32,597 nucleotides of DNA. Origin: Planctomycetota bacterium (lineage in GTDB: Bacteria; Planctomycetota; PUPC01; JABMSA01; JAUWKK01). Under the pieces are notes generated by a model, which saw only the letters and a list, made by a program, of their open reading frames with translations, had not been told where the DNA came from and searched no databases. The stretch is taken from the NCBI GenBank assembly GCA_030614245.1, contig JAUWKK010000002.1, positions 1 through 32,597 on the forward strand, in the 5' to 3' direction. Shown piece by piece: positions 6,923 to 14,621 of this stretch. Position numbers and translations under genes: made by a program. Position 1 is the first letter of the stretch. Each line of letters opens with the position of its first letter.

Positions 6923-7264
6923 TTATCTCTCATGGTTGAGGAGCTTCTTGATATCGAGTAGGTGATTGGCGATGACGCCGAGTCCGCCGATTATGAATGC
7001 GATGCCAACACTTAAGATACCGCAGCCCAAGATGATACACCCCGGAATTGATCGAGTCGCCGCTTGAGTTCCTCGTAAAATCTCGCCGCGACTATGCCAA
7101 AAACTCTCATGCCTTATATCGTATCCGACCGGCGTTGCCATCATGAACCCGATGAAGACGAGAAAAGCGGCCAGCAGTCCCAGGCCGACCGCACCCACTA
7201 TCATATCAGACCCGCGTTGTCGCTTCTTCTCGGTTCCCGGTATCGGTCCTTTGTGTCCCATCAT
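6923..7264 (-). CDS. Small two-pass membrane protein (113 aa)
   Basis: Two adjacent ATGs, 7264 (overlapping the upstream TGA as TGATG) and 7261, share an AAGGAG 4 and 7 bases upstream, so the start is uncertain by one codon. After a basic N-terminus (HKGPIPGTEKKRQR) there are two hydrophobic helices: IVGAVGLGLLAAFLVFIGF and a longer Gly/Ile-rich one near the C-terminus (GCIILGCGILSVGIAFIIGG). The short loop between them is polar. The size and topology fit a holin or a superinfection-exclusion membrane protein, but its place in the early operon and the lack of family signal leave function open. Confidence 0.6.
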   Translation of the reverse strand: MMGHKGPIPGTEKKRQRGSDMIVGAVGLGLLAAFLVFIGFMMATPVGYDIRHESFWHSRGEILRGTQAATRSIPGCIILGCGILSVGIAFIIGGLGVIANHLLDIKKLLNHER

Positions 7265-7611
7265 CAAACTCCTTGCTTGTTGGTTGGAACGAGCGAGCGC
7301 GCCACTTGCATCGAGGCCCACGGGATCGGCCGCTCGCCCCGCTCATACCTGGCGATGTTGTTGCCCGTTGTGTGCAGCAGCTCCGCCAGGCGGGCCTGAG
7401 TGAGGCCGAGCCGCTTGCGGATGGTCCGCAGCTCTACACCCGAGGCCCAGCGGCGGTCGACGGTGCGCACAGATGCGTCTATGCCGATCATCGCATAGCT
7501 ATCCGGCTCGGCGAACCGCACGAGCGCGTAGACGTGAAGTCCGCCGCGTTCCTCATCGGCAGGGTGGCGGAGGAACTCGGCTATCAGTATGGCGTTCTGT
7601 GGTAGATTCAT
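7264..7611 (-). CDS. Xre-family helix-turn-helix regulator (115 aa)
   Basis: ATG 7611 is preceded by GAGGAGG and overlaps the upstream stop (ATGA). Residues 1-50 are a small domain of unknown type (LHVYALVRFAEPDSYAMIGI). Residues 58-105 form a Cro/C1-type helix-turn-helix: LRTIRKRLGLTQARLAELLH is the first part, followed by a recognition helix containing TTGNNIARYERG. Known relatives are phage or toxin-antitoxin repressors that bind short palindromes. It is the third gene of the operon from the promoter at 8426-8454, so autoregulation of that promoter is possible, though I saw no clear operator there. Confidence 0.75.
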   Translation of the reverse strand: MNLPQNAILIAEFLRHPADEERGGLHVYALVRFAEPDSYAMIGIDASVRTVDRRWASGVELRTIRKRLGLTQARLAELLHTTGNNIARYERGERPIPWASMQVARSLVPTNKQGV

Positions 7612-7913
7612 TGTCTGCCTCCTCGCCGTACGAATTCATCGATCACCGGATCGTAATCGCCGCCGCGGGGATTGTCCGGCAGCATCTCGTCGGCGAGGCT
7701 GCGCAGGGCGCGGCGCGTCCTCGGGCCATTGTGTATGCCCGCGGCATCGGCCAGCATATCAAGGATGTTGCATTCGCACCGATCGGCCTCATACTCGACG
7801 CCGATGTCAGTGATCTCGCCATCCACAAGCACAACCGGCAACCCGTAGCTGCTCGTTGCGTGCTCGTTGGTGATGATTACTTGTCGGCCATCGATCATTA
7901 GTTTCGCATTCAT
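7608..7913 (-). CDS. Hypothetical acidic protein (101 aa)
   Basis: The start ATG 7913 is preceded by GAGGAG. The product begins with a beta-rich segment (AKLMIDGRQVIITNEH), then an acidic region with CEC and a helical C-terminus containing RTRRALRSLADEML. It is coupled to the Xre-type regulator by an ATGA overlap. No family recognised; as the small gene next to the regulator it could be a functional partner, but nothing in the sequence shows this. Confidence 0.55.
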   Translation of the reverse strand: MNAKLMIDGRQVIITNEHATSSYGLPVVLVDGEITDIGVEYEADRCECNILDMLADAAGIHNGPRTRRALRSLADEMLPDNPRGGDYDPVIDEFVRRGGRQ

Positions 7914-7960
7914 TTCGCTCCTCCTCGTCCGTGGGGGGCCTGGCGGCGACCCGGGTGGCG

Positions 7961-8368
7961 TTAGTCTCTCATTGCCGCCTCGTGGCAGTATGCGTGCCAC
8001 TCGGCCTCCATATCACCGATCACTTGGATGTAATCCTCACCGGCATCAAGCCGGGCAAGTGCCTTGCGGCCTGCAGCGCCCTTGACATAGTTGGCCGCAT
8101 CGCTGTAGCCGCGAGCATCCGAGCGTGCTGCGATAGCGGGATAGGTTTCTCGCCATTCGGCCAGCCGCCGTGCTGCATTGTCGCGAGCGCGGCGGCTCTC
8201 ATCCGGGTCAGTATCCGCAAGTGCCTCAGCACGGTCCCGCAGCCGTCCGATAATCTCCATGTCCCGCTCGTGGGCGAGGCGGTCATCGCCGTGGGCGGCT
8301 CGCTCGGCGTCGACCTTCTGCTGCGCTGCCCTCAGTTTCCGGTTGATGTCTTTGCCCCATCTCATCAT
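7961..8368 (-). CDS. Hypothetical helical protein, first gene of left operon (135 aa)
   Basis: AAAGGAG lies 4 bases before ATG 8368 and 7 before ATG 8365, so the start is uncertain by one codon. It is the first gene after the promoter at 8426-8454, with a leader of about 50 bases. The protein is charged and predominantly helical (REKR-type periodicity, ARDNAARRLAEWRETY), ending with a Trp/His-containing segment. No known domain recognised. Confidence 0.6.
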   Translation of the reverse strand: MMRWGKDINRKLRAAQQKVDAERAAHGDDRLAHERDMEIIGRLRDRAEALADTDPDESRRARDNAARRLAEWRETYPAIAARSDARGYSDAANYVKGAAGRKALARLDAGEDYIQVIGDMEAEWHAYCHEAAMRD

Positions 8369-8425
8369 CTCGCTCCTTTGTCCCGTGTTTGCCTTTGTTT
8401 CGTGCATGTCTCTCATTCCACCCAT

Positions 8426-8454
8426 ATTATACCACGGGCATAGGCCGAAGTCAA
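8426..8454 (-). promoter_or_regulatory. Sigma70-type promoter of the left operon
   Basis: On the minus strand TTGACT (8454-8449) and TATAAT (8431-8426) are separated by exactly 17 bp, 5/6 and 6/6 matches to consensus. An A/T-tract region (8455-8500) lies directly upstream of the -35 and resembles an UP element. Transcription would start near 8419 and proceed leftward into the gene at 8368. Confidence 0.8.
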
Positions 8455-8557
8455 AGGAAAAATAAAAAACTTTCGCCCTTTTTTCGAAGTTTTTTTCGGC
8501 CCGGGATGCCCTGGATACCATATGTTGTATTCCAATTCCGCATGGCTACAAGAGCAG

Positions 8558-8593
8558 AAAAAAAGCCCGGGGCCGCTGGTGCAACCTCGGGCT
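8558..8593 (-). terminator. Rho-independent terminator of the late operon
   Basis: On the minus strand AGCCCGAGG pairs with CCCCGGGCT (one mismatch in nine) across a 12-base loop and is followed by seven T residues. It lies about 75 bases past the stop of the last late gene (8669) and upstream of the left-operon promoter, separating the two units. A second GC-rich dyad (CCGGCC...GGCCGG) lies at about 8612-8631. Confidence 0.8.
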
Positions 8594-8668
8594 GGGTGCG
8601 GGGATATAGGACCCGGCCATTGGGCCGGCCCTCACGGCATGGAGCCGAATTTAATCCCCATCAAATGC

Positions 8669-9163
8669 TCATGCTGTGCCGTTGCCGGCTTTGAGCTCCT
8701 TGATTTTGCCGTTCTTGCGGATATTGTCGGTGAACGTGCCCAGGCCGGCTCCGGCGCTCAATAACAGGAGCGCGGAGGTGACGAGGCCGCCGGGGTCGAT
8801 AGTGCCGGCCGCTGCGTCGGCGAGGGCGCCGCCGACGAACTTGACTATCGAGCCGCGAAACTCGTCCTGCCTGTCGAGGTGCGATCTGCCGGCCTCGATA
8901 TCCGCGTTCGCTGCTGCGATCTCGGTATTGAGCGTATCAATCTGGGCCTGCAACGCCACATTGCGGGCCGCGAAGCTCTGCTCGACGGATATGACCTGCC
9001 GCTCGAAGGCGGGCCGCGTGACGGCTTCCTGGGCGATGAGTCCCGTCGTCCTGGCCTGGCAGCCGACGAGCCAGGCGGTGGCGGCCAGGGCTAGCACCAG
9101 GCCGATCGCTAGATATCGGTTATAATCGATCCATTTCAATGCTCCGTGCAACACATCATTCAT
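8669..9163 (-). CDS. Membrane protein with coiled coil, possible lysis-related lipoprotein (164 aa)
   Basis: ATG 9163 has AGGAGG upstream and overlaps the preceding gene by 8 bases. Residues 17-34 are a hydrophobic helix (YLAIGLVLALAATAWLV) ending in a Cys at about residue 35, resembling a lipobox. A long helical coiled-coil-like region follows (AARNVALQAQIDTLNTEI), then a second hydrophobic stretch (LVTSALLLLSAGAGLG). The membrane anchor plus coiled coil at the end of the tail region fits a spanin or holin-associated protein, but no endolysin is seen nearby, so this is a guess. Confidence 0.55.
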   Translation of the reverse strand: MNDVLHGALKWIDYNRYLAIGLVLALAATAWLVGCQARTTGLIAQEAVTRPAFERQVISVEQSFAARNVALQAQIDTLNTEIAAANADIEAGRSHLDRQDEFRGSIVKFVGGALADAAAGTIDPGGLVTSALLLLSAGAGLGTFTDNIRKNGKIKELKAGNGTA

Positions 9164-9356
9164 CAGCGTCTCCTCCTATTGGCCCCGGTGATTCTCGTAT
9201 TCGGCGGAGCGCTTCGGCGGGACCTATTCCGAGCACTCTGCATAACTCGACGAAACGCGGAGAATCTGCCAGCCGCCGAGCCTCGACTATGTCGCCGGCA
9301 GCGAGCGCCCTCTGGATTCTCCGCGTAATCTCTTCGGCTGCCTCTTGGTCGAACAT
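9156..9356 (-). CDS. Small helical protein (66 aa)
   Basis: The ATG at 9356 lies inside the 3' end of the glycosyltransferase-like gene (70-base overlap), and the stop overlaps the next gene by 8 bases. The product is helical and charged (FDQEAAEEITRRIQRALAAG) with an acidic tail. No strong ribosome binding site; a GGGGG lies 11 bases upstream. No family recognised. Confidence 0.55.
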   Translation of the reverse strand: MFDQEAAEEITRRIQRALAAGDIVEARRLADSPRFVELCRVLGIGPAEALRRIRESPGPIGGDADE

Positions 9357-9919
9357 TTTATCGGCGGCCCCCGCCAGCCGTCCCGGAATTCGTGGATTAT
9401 GTGTCCCCCGGCGGGCGCGAGATGCAGCGTCTCCGGGATGTTATGTTGGATAGCCCGCAACATCTTGGCTCCGTATCTCGCTATCCGGTGGTCGCCCGTC
9501 ATCTGTCCCGGCAATATGGCGTTGATCGTTTTCCAGGCCCCGCACTCGGGCGTCGCCGCCATGCACCACACGTCGGGATATTTCGTTCTGCCCCCCTGGA
9601 CGAGTAGCTCGGTGGTAATCGGATGCAACTCAGCCAACTTTGTGAGACAGAAAGGAAATTTCGGCCGCGTATCGCAGTGAAGCATCCAGCCTGCTGGAGC
9701 CTGCCGGAGGATGCTGTATTGGAGGAGTTCCGCCTGGTCCCCGATGCAGCCGGCGGCGTCGAACATCTCAAAGTATTCGGGCAGCAGCATAGACGCATCC
9801 CGGTGCAGGGAGATATCCCAGCCGAGGTGCGCCAGACGCCACCGTGCGATGTTGTCAGCGGCCCAGATCGGTATCTTCTCGCCGAGCCAGACGAAGTGGA
9901 TGTGTTTGGGGATTCCCAT
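9287..9919 (-). CDS. GT32-like glycosyltransferase (sugar-binding DXD family) (210 aa)
   Basis: The ATG at 9919 overlaps the stop of the tail hub gene (TGATG), with GAGGG 7 bases upstream. IPKHIHFVWLGE (3-14) is the N-terminal signature of the Gly_transf_sug/OCH1-like family, followed by a GDQAELLQYSIL helix (60-71), the usual place of the SDLLRY helix. The metal-binding DXD is expected next but reads HCDTRP (81-86), with only one Asp. The C-terminal 30 residues are basic and overlap the next gene. Known: such enzymes transfer sugars from nucleotide sugars. The activity and target here (virion, host surface or DNA) are unknown and the altered DXD leaves activity in doubt. Confidence 0.65.
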   Translation of the reverse strand: MGIPKHIHFVWLGEKIPIWAADNIARWRLAHLGWDISLHRDASMLLPEYFEMFDAAGCIGDQAELLQYSILRQAPAGWMLHCDTRPKFPFCLTKLAELHPITTELLVQGGRTKYPDVWCMAATPECGAWKTINAILPGQMTGDHRIARYGAKMLRAIQHNIPETLHLAPAGGHIIHEFRDGWRGPPIKCSTKRQPKRLRGESRGRSLPAT

Positions 9920-12636
9920 CAGTTGACCCTCTGGATGAAGCCGAGCACCATGAACGGCATAGGATCGTCATAACCGGCACTGATAATATCGAGGTCGCCG
10001 CCGCTGCCGACGTCGTTATCATAATCAGGAAGGGTTTCGGTCGTGTCGTGTGCGACGACGAGTTTGCCATCCATGTTGATCGTACCCGTGCCGTCGCAGA
10101 CGTGCCAGCCGTCGGGTACTTCGTCGGGCGTGCCGTAAGTGTGGATAGCCCACATCTTGATCGTGCCGATCTTATCGTCGCCGAAATCATCGAGCGTCAC
10201 CAAGCGTCCGGTCTTGGATACGGTATATGGGACAACCATGCCGACGCGGATGTTCGGATCCTCGCTCGTGGGATGGTAGCAATAGACGGAGAATGCGTCA
10301 CCCGTTACGTCGCCGCCGTCCTCGCCGCAGAACTTGATCTTGACCTCGGCGATGCCGGCGACTTCGGTCTCCTTCCAGGCGACTTCCGCGTGCTCGTCGG
10401 CATAATGCTGACCCTTGCCGAATTGGATGCTCGATGCCGTAACCCCCGGCCACCGCACCGGCAGCATGCCGACGTGGCGGCGGAGTTCGACGAGATCGTT
10501 CTGCATCCCATGGACGGTGCGCGCGACTGCCCGCAGGTTGCTCATCCCGGGCACATCGGCCATCCGCACGGCATCGAGCTCCCAAAAGCTTGTCTGGTAA
10601 CTGCTCCGGCCATGCACGAAATCCCAGCTGATCGCGCTGATGGGCGTGCCGACGGTGGTGTGATTGGTTTCGTCGCCGATGGCCGTAACGATGGTGCCGA
10701 GGCGGAATCCGGGGCGCAGGTTGTTCAGTTGTATCTCGATGGCCGTGCGCTCCTGGCGATACCATTCCATTGCGAGCGCGGCGATCAACCGCAGCCGCGG
10801 GCCGTCGTCGCGGAGCGTGTTGTAGCCGCCGGCCCAGAACTCGCGGGCGCCCTCGGAGATACTGATGGTTGTCATTAGCGGGATATACCAGAGCTCGGCA
10901 TCGGGCACGTTCAATGTCAGGGTCCGGGGCCGCGCCAGTTCAGCAAAGTTCGGCACGCTCCGGATCACCTTCAGCCGCTCGTCGGTCTCGGCGAATACTG
11001 TTGCAATCATCTCCTTCCAGTCGAACGCCGGCTGAACTTTCGACGGCCCATCCACGGTGGGATCGAAGCTGTTGAGGCCCAGTACATGGCCGATGGCGGA
11101 CACGACCGAGAACGCCATCTCGCCATCGAGCATGCGCACGCGGGCCGGCGGCTTCTCGATGGCCTTGAGGCCCTCGACCTGATAATACTTGCCATCATCG
11201 GGGTTCACGACGATCACCAGGGGCATGAGAGCTTCCGGCTCCGTGTCGGCAGCACCCGGCCTCATCATAATGGGCAATGCGCGCAGCAGCGCCCTGTTTG
11301 CGTTCCAGTACTTGGCCGTGGTCTGGGAATCGACCCTGCCATCGTCTTTGACAGCCGGATGTGCTATGTAATAGTTGCTTTTGCCGCGACCGTTCCGCAC
11401 CATCCACCCAAAATCGCGGGGGATGCGGTAGACTTGATACACTCGAGACCTGGCATCCTCCTGGCGGAAGGCGTCATTCAGATCGGGATCGGTCCCCAGG
11501 GCGGCATTGTAATCGTTCTCCTCGGTGGCCGTCCAGCCGGCCTCGAGCGTCCCATCCGCGAATGAAACACTAAAACACGACTTGACCCTGGCCCCCTGAA
11601 CGACGATGCGGTCATACCGCGCGGAAGTGCTGTGCTTGATCAGAGCACGTTTCGTGTCCAGATGGTCGAACGATGGCGCCGCGTTTTGCCTGTTGCCCCG
11701 CATCGTCGTGCCGTCTACTGTGATGTCCTTCTCGAAGATGCCGAAAATGTGCAGCGTCACCTTGCCGGGTGTCGCCAATAGCGTGTCACCGTTCATGTCG
11801 CCGGGGGCATCGACGTACCAGCCGATGCCGCGATGCCGGGCGATCAGATGGTTGACGGCCTGCAAGACCGTAAAGCCCTCGAGCTTATGCAAGGTCACAA
11901 TATTATGGAGTAGCGCCGGCTGGCCGGCAATCTCGAATTTCAGGTCGTCCTCCGCCTCGCCCCATTGCTCCATGTGATAGTGCAGGAGGTACTCGAGGAT
12001 GTCCTCGTTGGTCCAGACGGCACCGCCCTCGGAGAACACGTGTGTACCGGCTTCCGTCGGGCTGGTCGATCGATTGCCGGATAAGCCCATGCCGTAACGC
12101 CGGCGCTCGTTGAAGATCGGCAGGTGCGCGATCTTATCCACCTCACTCGTTTTTGCGTTCCAAATGTGCCCGCCGCGTATGGTCACCAGGTCCAGCAGAT
12201 GCTCGAGGCCGTAGGCTATTATCGTCTGCCTGCCGGAGCGCACGGGCTCCTCGTCCAATGCCTCCGGATCATCGAAACTGCTATCGACGTCATACACGCG
12301 GTCCGTGATCACCCCCGTCCAGACCACGCTCGTACCGCGATCGTTCACGAGCACGATCTGAATGAACTGATCTTTGAGGTCGAGCGGCGGTTGGACTTTG
12401 AATGCAGGCGCGTCCTCACGGGTGTTCTCCCCGTACTCATACTGGAAGGCCGCCCGCGATACGCTTGGCCCGACGGATGATCGCGCCGATAAGGGCGTGA
12501 GATACGGCACAGCCTTCCACTTCGCATCCTTGTCGCTCCCGCCCCACAGCTTCTTGGTGCGGACGATGAATGAGTCGGTACCGTGTATTTCCGGCGCTGC
12601 CCCGTCCGGGATGATGTTGGGTTGCACTCTGGCCAT
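9919..12636 (-). CDS. Tail hub/baseplate protein with C-terminal collar-like domain (905 aa)
   Basis: ATG 12636 has GAGGA about 9 bases upstream. It is by far the largest tail gene and follows the distal tail genes, the position of hub and receptor-binding proteins in siphoviruses. The N-terminal 600 residues are beta-rich without an obvious enzyme motif. The last ~70 residues (about 835-905) look like a phage tail collar/fibre end: PDGWHVCDGTGTINMDGKLV followed by a final PMPFMVLGFIQRVN, matching the usual 'P.GW..CDGT...PDLRG.F' and 'PPYY.L..I.RV' ends. The fusion of hub-like body with receptor-end collar domain suggests the protein serves both structure and recognition. Confidence 0.7.
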   Translation of the reverse strand: MARVQPNIIPDGAAPEIHGTDSFIVRTKKLWGGSDKDAKWKAVPYLTPLSARSSVGPSVSRAAFQYEYGENTREDAPAFKVQPPLDLKDQFIQIVLVNDRGTSVVWTGVITDRVYDVDSSFDDPEALDEEPVRSGRQTIIAYGLEHLLDLVTIRGGHIWNAKTSEVDKIAHLPIFNERRRYGMGLSGNRSTSPTEAGTHVFSEGGAVWTNEDILEYLLHYHMEQWGEAEDDLKFEIAGQPALLHNIVTLHKLEGFTVLQAVNHLIARHRGIGWYVDAPGDMNGDTLLATPGKVTLHIFGIFEKDITVDGTTMRGNRQNAAPSFDHLDTKRALIKHSTSARYDRIVVQGARVKSCFSVSFADGTLEAGWTATEENDYNAALGTDPDLNDAFRQEDARSRVYQVYRIPRDFGWMVRNGRGKSNYYIAHPAVKDDGRVDSQTTAKYWNANRALLRALPIMMRPGAADTEPEALMPLVIVVNPDDGKYYQVEGLKAIEKPPARVRMLDGEMAFSVVSAIGHVLGLNSFDPTVDGPSKVQPAFDWKEMIATVFAETDERLKVIRSVPNFAELARPRTLTLNVPDAELWYIPLMTTISISEGAREFWAGGYNTLRDDGPRLRLIAALAMEWYRQERTAIEIQLNNLRPGFRLGTIVTAIGDETNHTTVGTPISAISWDFVHGRSSYQTSFWELDAVRMADVPGMSNLRAVARTVHGMQNDLVELRRHVGMLPVRWPGVTASSIQFGKGQHYADEHAEVAWKETEVAGIAEVKIKFCGEDGGDVTGDAFSVYCYHPTSEDPNIRVGMVVPYTVSKTGRLVTLDDFGDDKIGTIKMWAIHTYGTPDEVPDGWHVCDGTGTINMDGKLVVAHDTTETLPDYDNDVGSGGDLDIISAGYDDPMPFMVLGFIQRVN

Positions 12637-12661
12637 CTTTTGAGTCCTCAGACTTCAGACT

Positions 12662-12802
12662 TCAGGCTTCAGGTACGGATTTCGGTCGGTCTTTCTTACC
12701 CTGCAGCCTGTAGCCTGCAGCCTGTAGCCTTCTTCTCATGGATTTCGGTCGGTCTTTCTTACCCTGCAGCCTGTAGCCTGCAGCCTGTAGCCTTCTTCTC
12801 AT
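12662..12802 (-). CDS. Candidate 46-aa basic repeat peptide encoded by tandem duplication
   Basis: An ATG at 12802 overlaps the TGA of the upstream structural gene as ATGA, the coupling used throughout the genome. It reads two identical 21-residue units beginning MRRRLQAAGYRLQGKK, then VPEA and a stop, 46 residues in all. The frame survives because the DNA repeat is 63 bp. The underlying DNA is simple-repeat-like (CTGCAGCCTGTAGC in tandem), which generates such Arg/Leu/Gln peptides by chance, and no separate ribosome binding site is seen. Confidence 0.35.
   Translation of the reverse strand: MRRRLQAAGYRLQGKKDRPKSMRRRLQAAGYRLQGKKDRPKSVPEA
12677..12802. repeat. 63-bp perfect tandem duplication
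   Basis: Bases 12677-12739 and 12740-12802 are identical. Each unit holds two copies of the 14-mer CTGCAGCCTGTAGC. Next to it (12649-12672) are shorter CAGACTTC/CAGGCTTC repeats. It lies between the gene ending at 12799 and the hub gene start at 12636, and its composition differs from the surrounding coding DNA. Confidence 0.9.
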
Positions 12803-13515
12803 TGGGCCTGCTCCATATCGATGCGGATGAAGATGCCGCCGTTAATCAGGTCGGGGCCATCGGTGTTGGCCGTAATTGTGTGGATGGTCGTGCCAATGCT
12901 GTCGATGTTCACCGGGCCGGCATCGACGCGCCGGGTTCGGACGAGTATTTTAATGACGGTCTCGTCATCTTCGGCGCCGGACAGCCAGTCGAGAATGGCG
13001 ATCCCGCCCCGGAATATCATCGCTTCCGTTTCCGGCTCGTCAACGCCGGGTTCCGGATCACCGCCGTCGTTGGTCAGATAGATCAACCAGGTATCGGCCG
13101 CGTTATCGCCGTCAGCCACGTTGGAGTACATGGCCTCGACGGCGGCCTTGCCGCCGGCCGCGGGCGCCACGGTAACAGCCTGCGGGTCCGAGGGCCTGAC
13201 GGCCACCTGGTCGCCGCCGGCGTCGATCTCGATAAGCGTTTCAGCGATGTTCTGGCTGAGCAAGTTATAGGCATGGCGTTTGCGGAGCACGAGGTGATAT
13301 GCGTGGTCTGCGGCCAAAGTCGCCGCGGTTTCGTGCGGCAGACCCGCGAAGGTCTCCAATGGTGCCCCGCTGAAATCCGGGCTCGCATCCGTGCCCTTGT
13401 ACAACTCATAGCGAGCCAGGGCATCGTTGGCGGCCCGGTAAAATCCGCCCACCGCACCCGATATGCTGCGAAGTGCCCCATATAATCCAGCCGATGTCCC
13501 GATGTAACTCGCCAT
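12799..13515 (-). CDS. Distal tail/baseplate structural protein (238 aa)
   Basis: ATG 13515 opens a 238-residue protein starting MASYIGTSAGLYGALRS. No clear Shine-Dalgarno is seen. The middle and C-terminal parts are beta-rich with acidic loops (DGGDPEPGVDEPETE), as in virion proteins. Its position between distal tail genes and the hub gene supports a tail role. Its N-terminus resembles the 17-residue frame just upstream (MANCTGASTGIMSG), both preceded by the sequence TGAAATGGCGA. Specific family not recognised. Confidence 0.6.
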   Translation of the reverse strand: MASYIGTSAGLYGALRSISGAVGGFYRAANDALARYELYKGTDASPDFSGAPLETFAGLPHETAATLAADHAYHLVLRKRHAYNLLSQNIAETLIEIDAGGDQVAVRPSDPQAVTVAPAAGGKAAVEAMYSNVADGDNAADTWLIYLTNDGGDPEPGVDEPETEAMIFRGGIAILDWLSGAEDDETVIKILVRTRRVDAGPVNIDSIGTTIHTITANTDGPDLINGGIFIRIDMEQAQ

Positions 13516-13530
13516 TTCAGCAACCAGTTC

Positions 13531-13584
13531 TTATTGCAGAATGCCTGACATGATCCCTGTCGACGCCCCGGTGCAGTTCGCCAT
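13531..13584 (-). CDS. 17-aa micro-ORF resembling the next gene's N-terminus
   Basis: ATG 13584 to TAA 13531 encodes MANCTGASTGIMSGILQ. Aligned with the start of the next gene (MASYIGTSAGLYGALR), it shares M-A, G, S, G, G and L at the same positions, and both ATGs sit in the context TGAAATGGCGA. It follows the stop of the upstream gene by one base. It may be a remnant of a duplicated gene start or a genuine micropeptide. Confidence 0.35.
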   Translation of the reverse strand: MANCTGASTGIMSGILQ

Positions 13585-13585
13585 T

Positions 13586-14620
13586 TCAAACATCAAACGA
13601 GAAGTTGATGGCGTTCTCGATAGCTGCCGATGCCACATAATCCGCCGGCGTCTCCCGCTCTATCCACAGGCCGTATATCTCGCCGGCCGCCAGCGTGCCG
13701 ATGCTGATGCCGTCGGCGGCGATGATGCCGGATGCCCAGTTTCCGACGCCTGGATCGACCTCGTCGGACGCGGTTTCATCCTCGAATACTCCGTCGGGCT
13801 GTGCGTCGGGCGCGTCCTTCGCGATTCGGATGCCGGGCACTGCATCGACGGTATCGTCGGCCTCGCCGGCTGCGGCTGTCGTGCCGAGCAGTTCGCGGCC
13901 CGTAGCCGCCACGGTGAGTACGATAGATGAGCGCGACGCATAATAGACGATTTCCCGTTCGGTGCCATCGGCCTCCTGGATGCGGCAATAGCCCGTCGTC
14001 GGCCAGTCGTCGAACGAGCCGGCCGCGATAGCTATCGTACCCGCGCCCGAGGCCTCAAGCTGCGCGGAGGCTGATACGCGCTGCGTGCCGAGCGTGTTGA
14101 GCCAGACCTTGAGCAGCGTAACATCGTTGGCCGCGTGGTCGTTTTTGAATGCAATGCACCGATATTTGGTGACGCCCGCGGAGGCCTCGGCGCTGCTGAT
14201 GTCGCCGGAACCGGGGACATTGTTCATCACATTCGCGAGCGCGACGGTCGCCGTACCCAACATAGGATCGGCGGACGTACGCTTCAGGCGCACATATTTG
14301 CCCGGCGTCTCGCTTTCGGCGATCTTGGTCTCTCCGTTGGCGATGGTTGCATATTGGCCGTTCGACTCATCGGGCGCGTACCAGAATACGGTATCGCCTC
14401 CCCCCTGAAGCGTGCCCGAGCCAACGCCGTTGGCGCCGCTGATGTAATCGATGGTCACGTTATCGATGGGATTCGTTACCGTCGCCCCGAGTTGCTCGAC
14501 CTCCGTGGATGACCGATATTTGCCGAGCGATTGGTCGGGATCGGTCTGCGCCCCACCATCAGAGTCGGCACCGGTCAAATACAGCCGCAATGCATCGCCA
14601 CGCGTTTTCTCGTCAGGCAT
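13586..14620 (-). CDS. Tail structural protein, beta-rich (344 aa)
   Basis: Start ATG 14620, one base after the stop of the upstream gene; the longer frame upstream of this Met overlaps that gene and has no virion-like composition. The sequence is rich in Gly/Ser/Thr/Ala/Asp with repeated short strands, a style typical of tail fibre or baseplate-wedge proteins. No enzyme motif is seen. Position among distal tail genes supports a structural role; family unknown. Confidence 0.65.
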   Translation of the reverse strand: MPDEKTRGDALRLYLTGADSDGGAQTDPDQSLGKYRSSTEVEQLGATVTNPIDNVTIDYISGANGVGSGTLQGGGDTVFWYAPDESNGQYATIANGETKIAESETPGKYVRLKRTSADPMLGTATVALANVMNNVPGSGDISSAEASAGVTKYRCIAFKNDHAANDVTLLKVWLNTLGTQRVSASAQLEASGAGTIAIAAGSFDDWPTTGYCRIQEADGTEREIVYYASRSSIVLTVAATGRELLGTTAAAGEADDTVDAVPGIRIAKDAPDAQPDGVFEDETASDEVDPGVGNWASGIIAADGISIGTLAAGEIYGLWIERETPADYVASAAIENAINFSFDV

Positions 14621-14621
14621 A

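Noticed and set aside
9844-10878. 344-codon plus-strand frame
   Set aside because: Antisense shadow of the tail hub gene; composition (His/Arg/Ala-rich) is typical of GC-rich antisense frames.
12640-12802. Tandem repeats as a CRISPR array
   Set aside because: The units are directly abutting with no unique spacers and there are no cas genes.
12583-13485. 300-codon plus-strand frame crossing the 63-bp repeat
   Set aside because: It is antisense to two well-placed minus genes; the repeated ISVGLSYPAACSLQ peptide simply reads the DNA repeat on the other strand.
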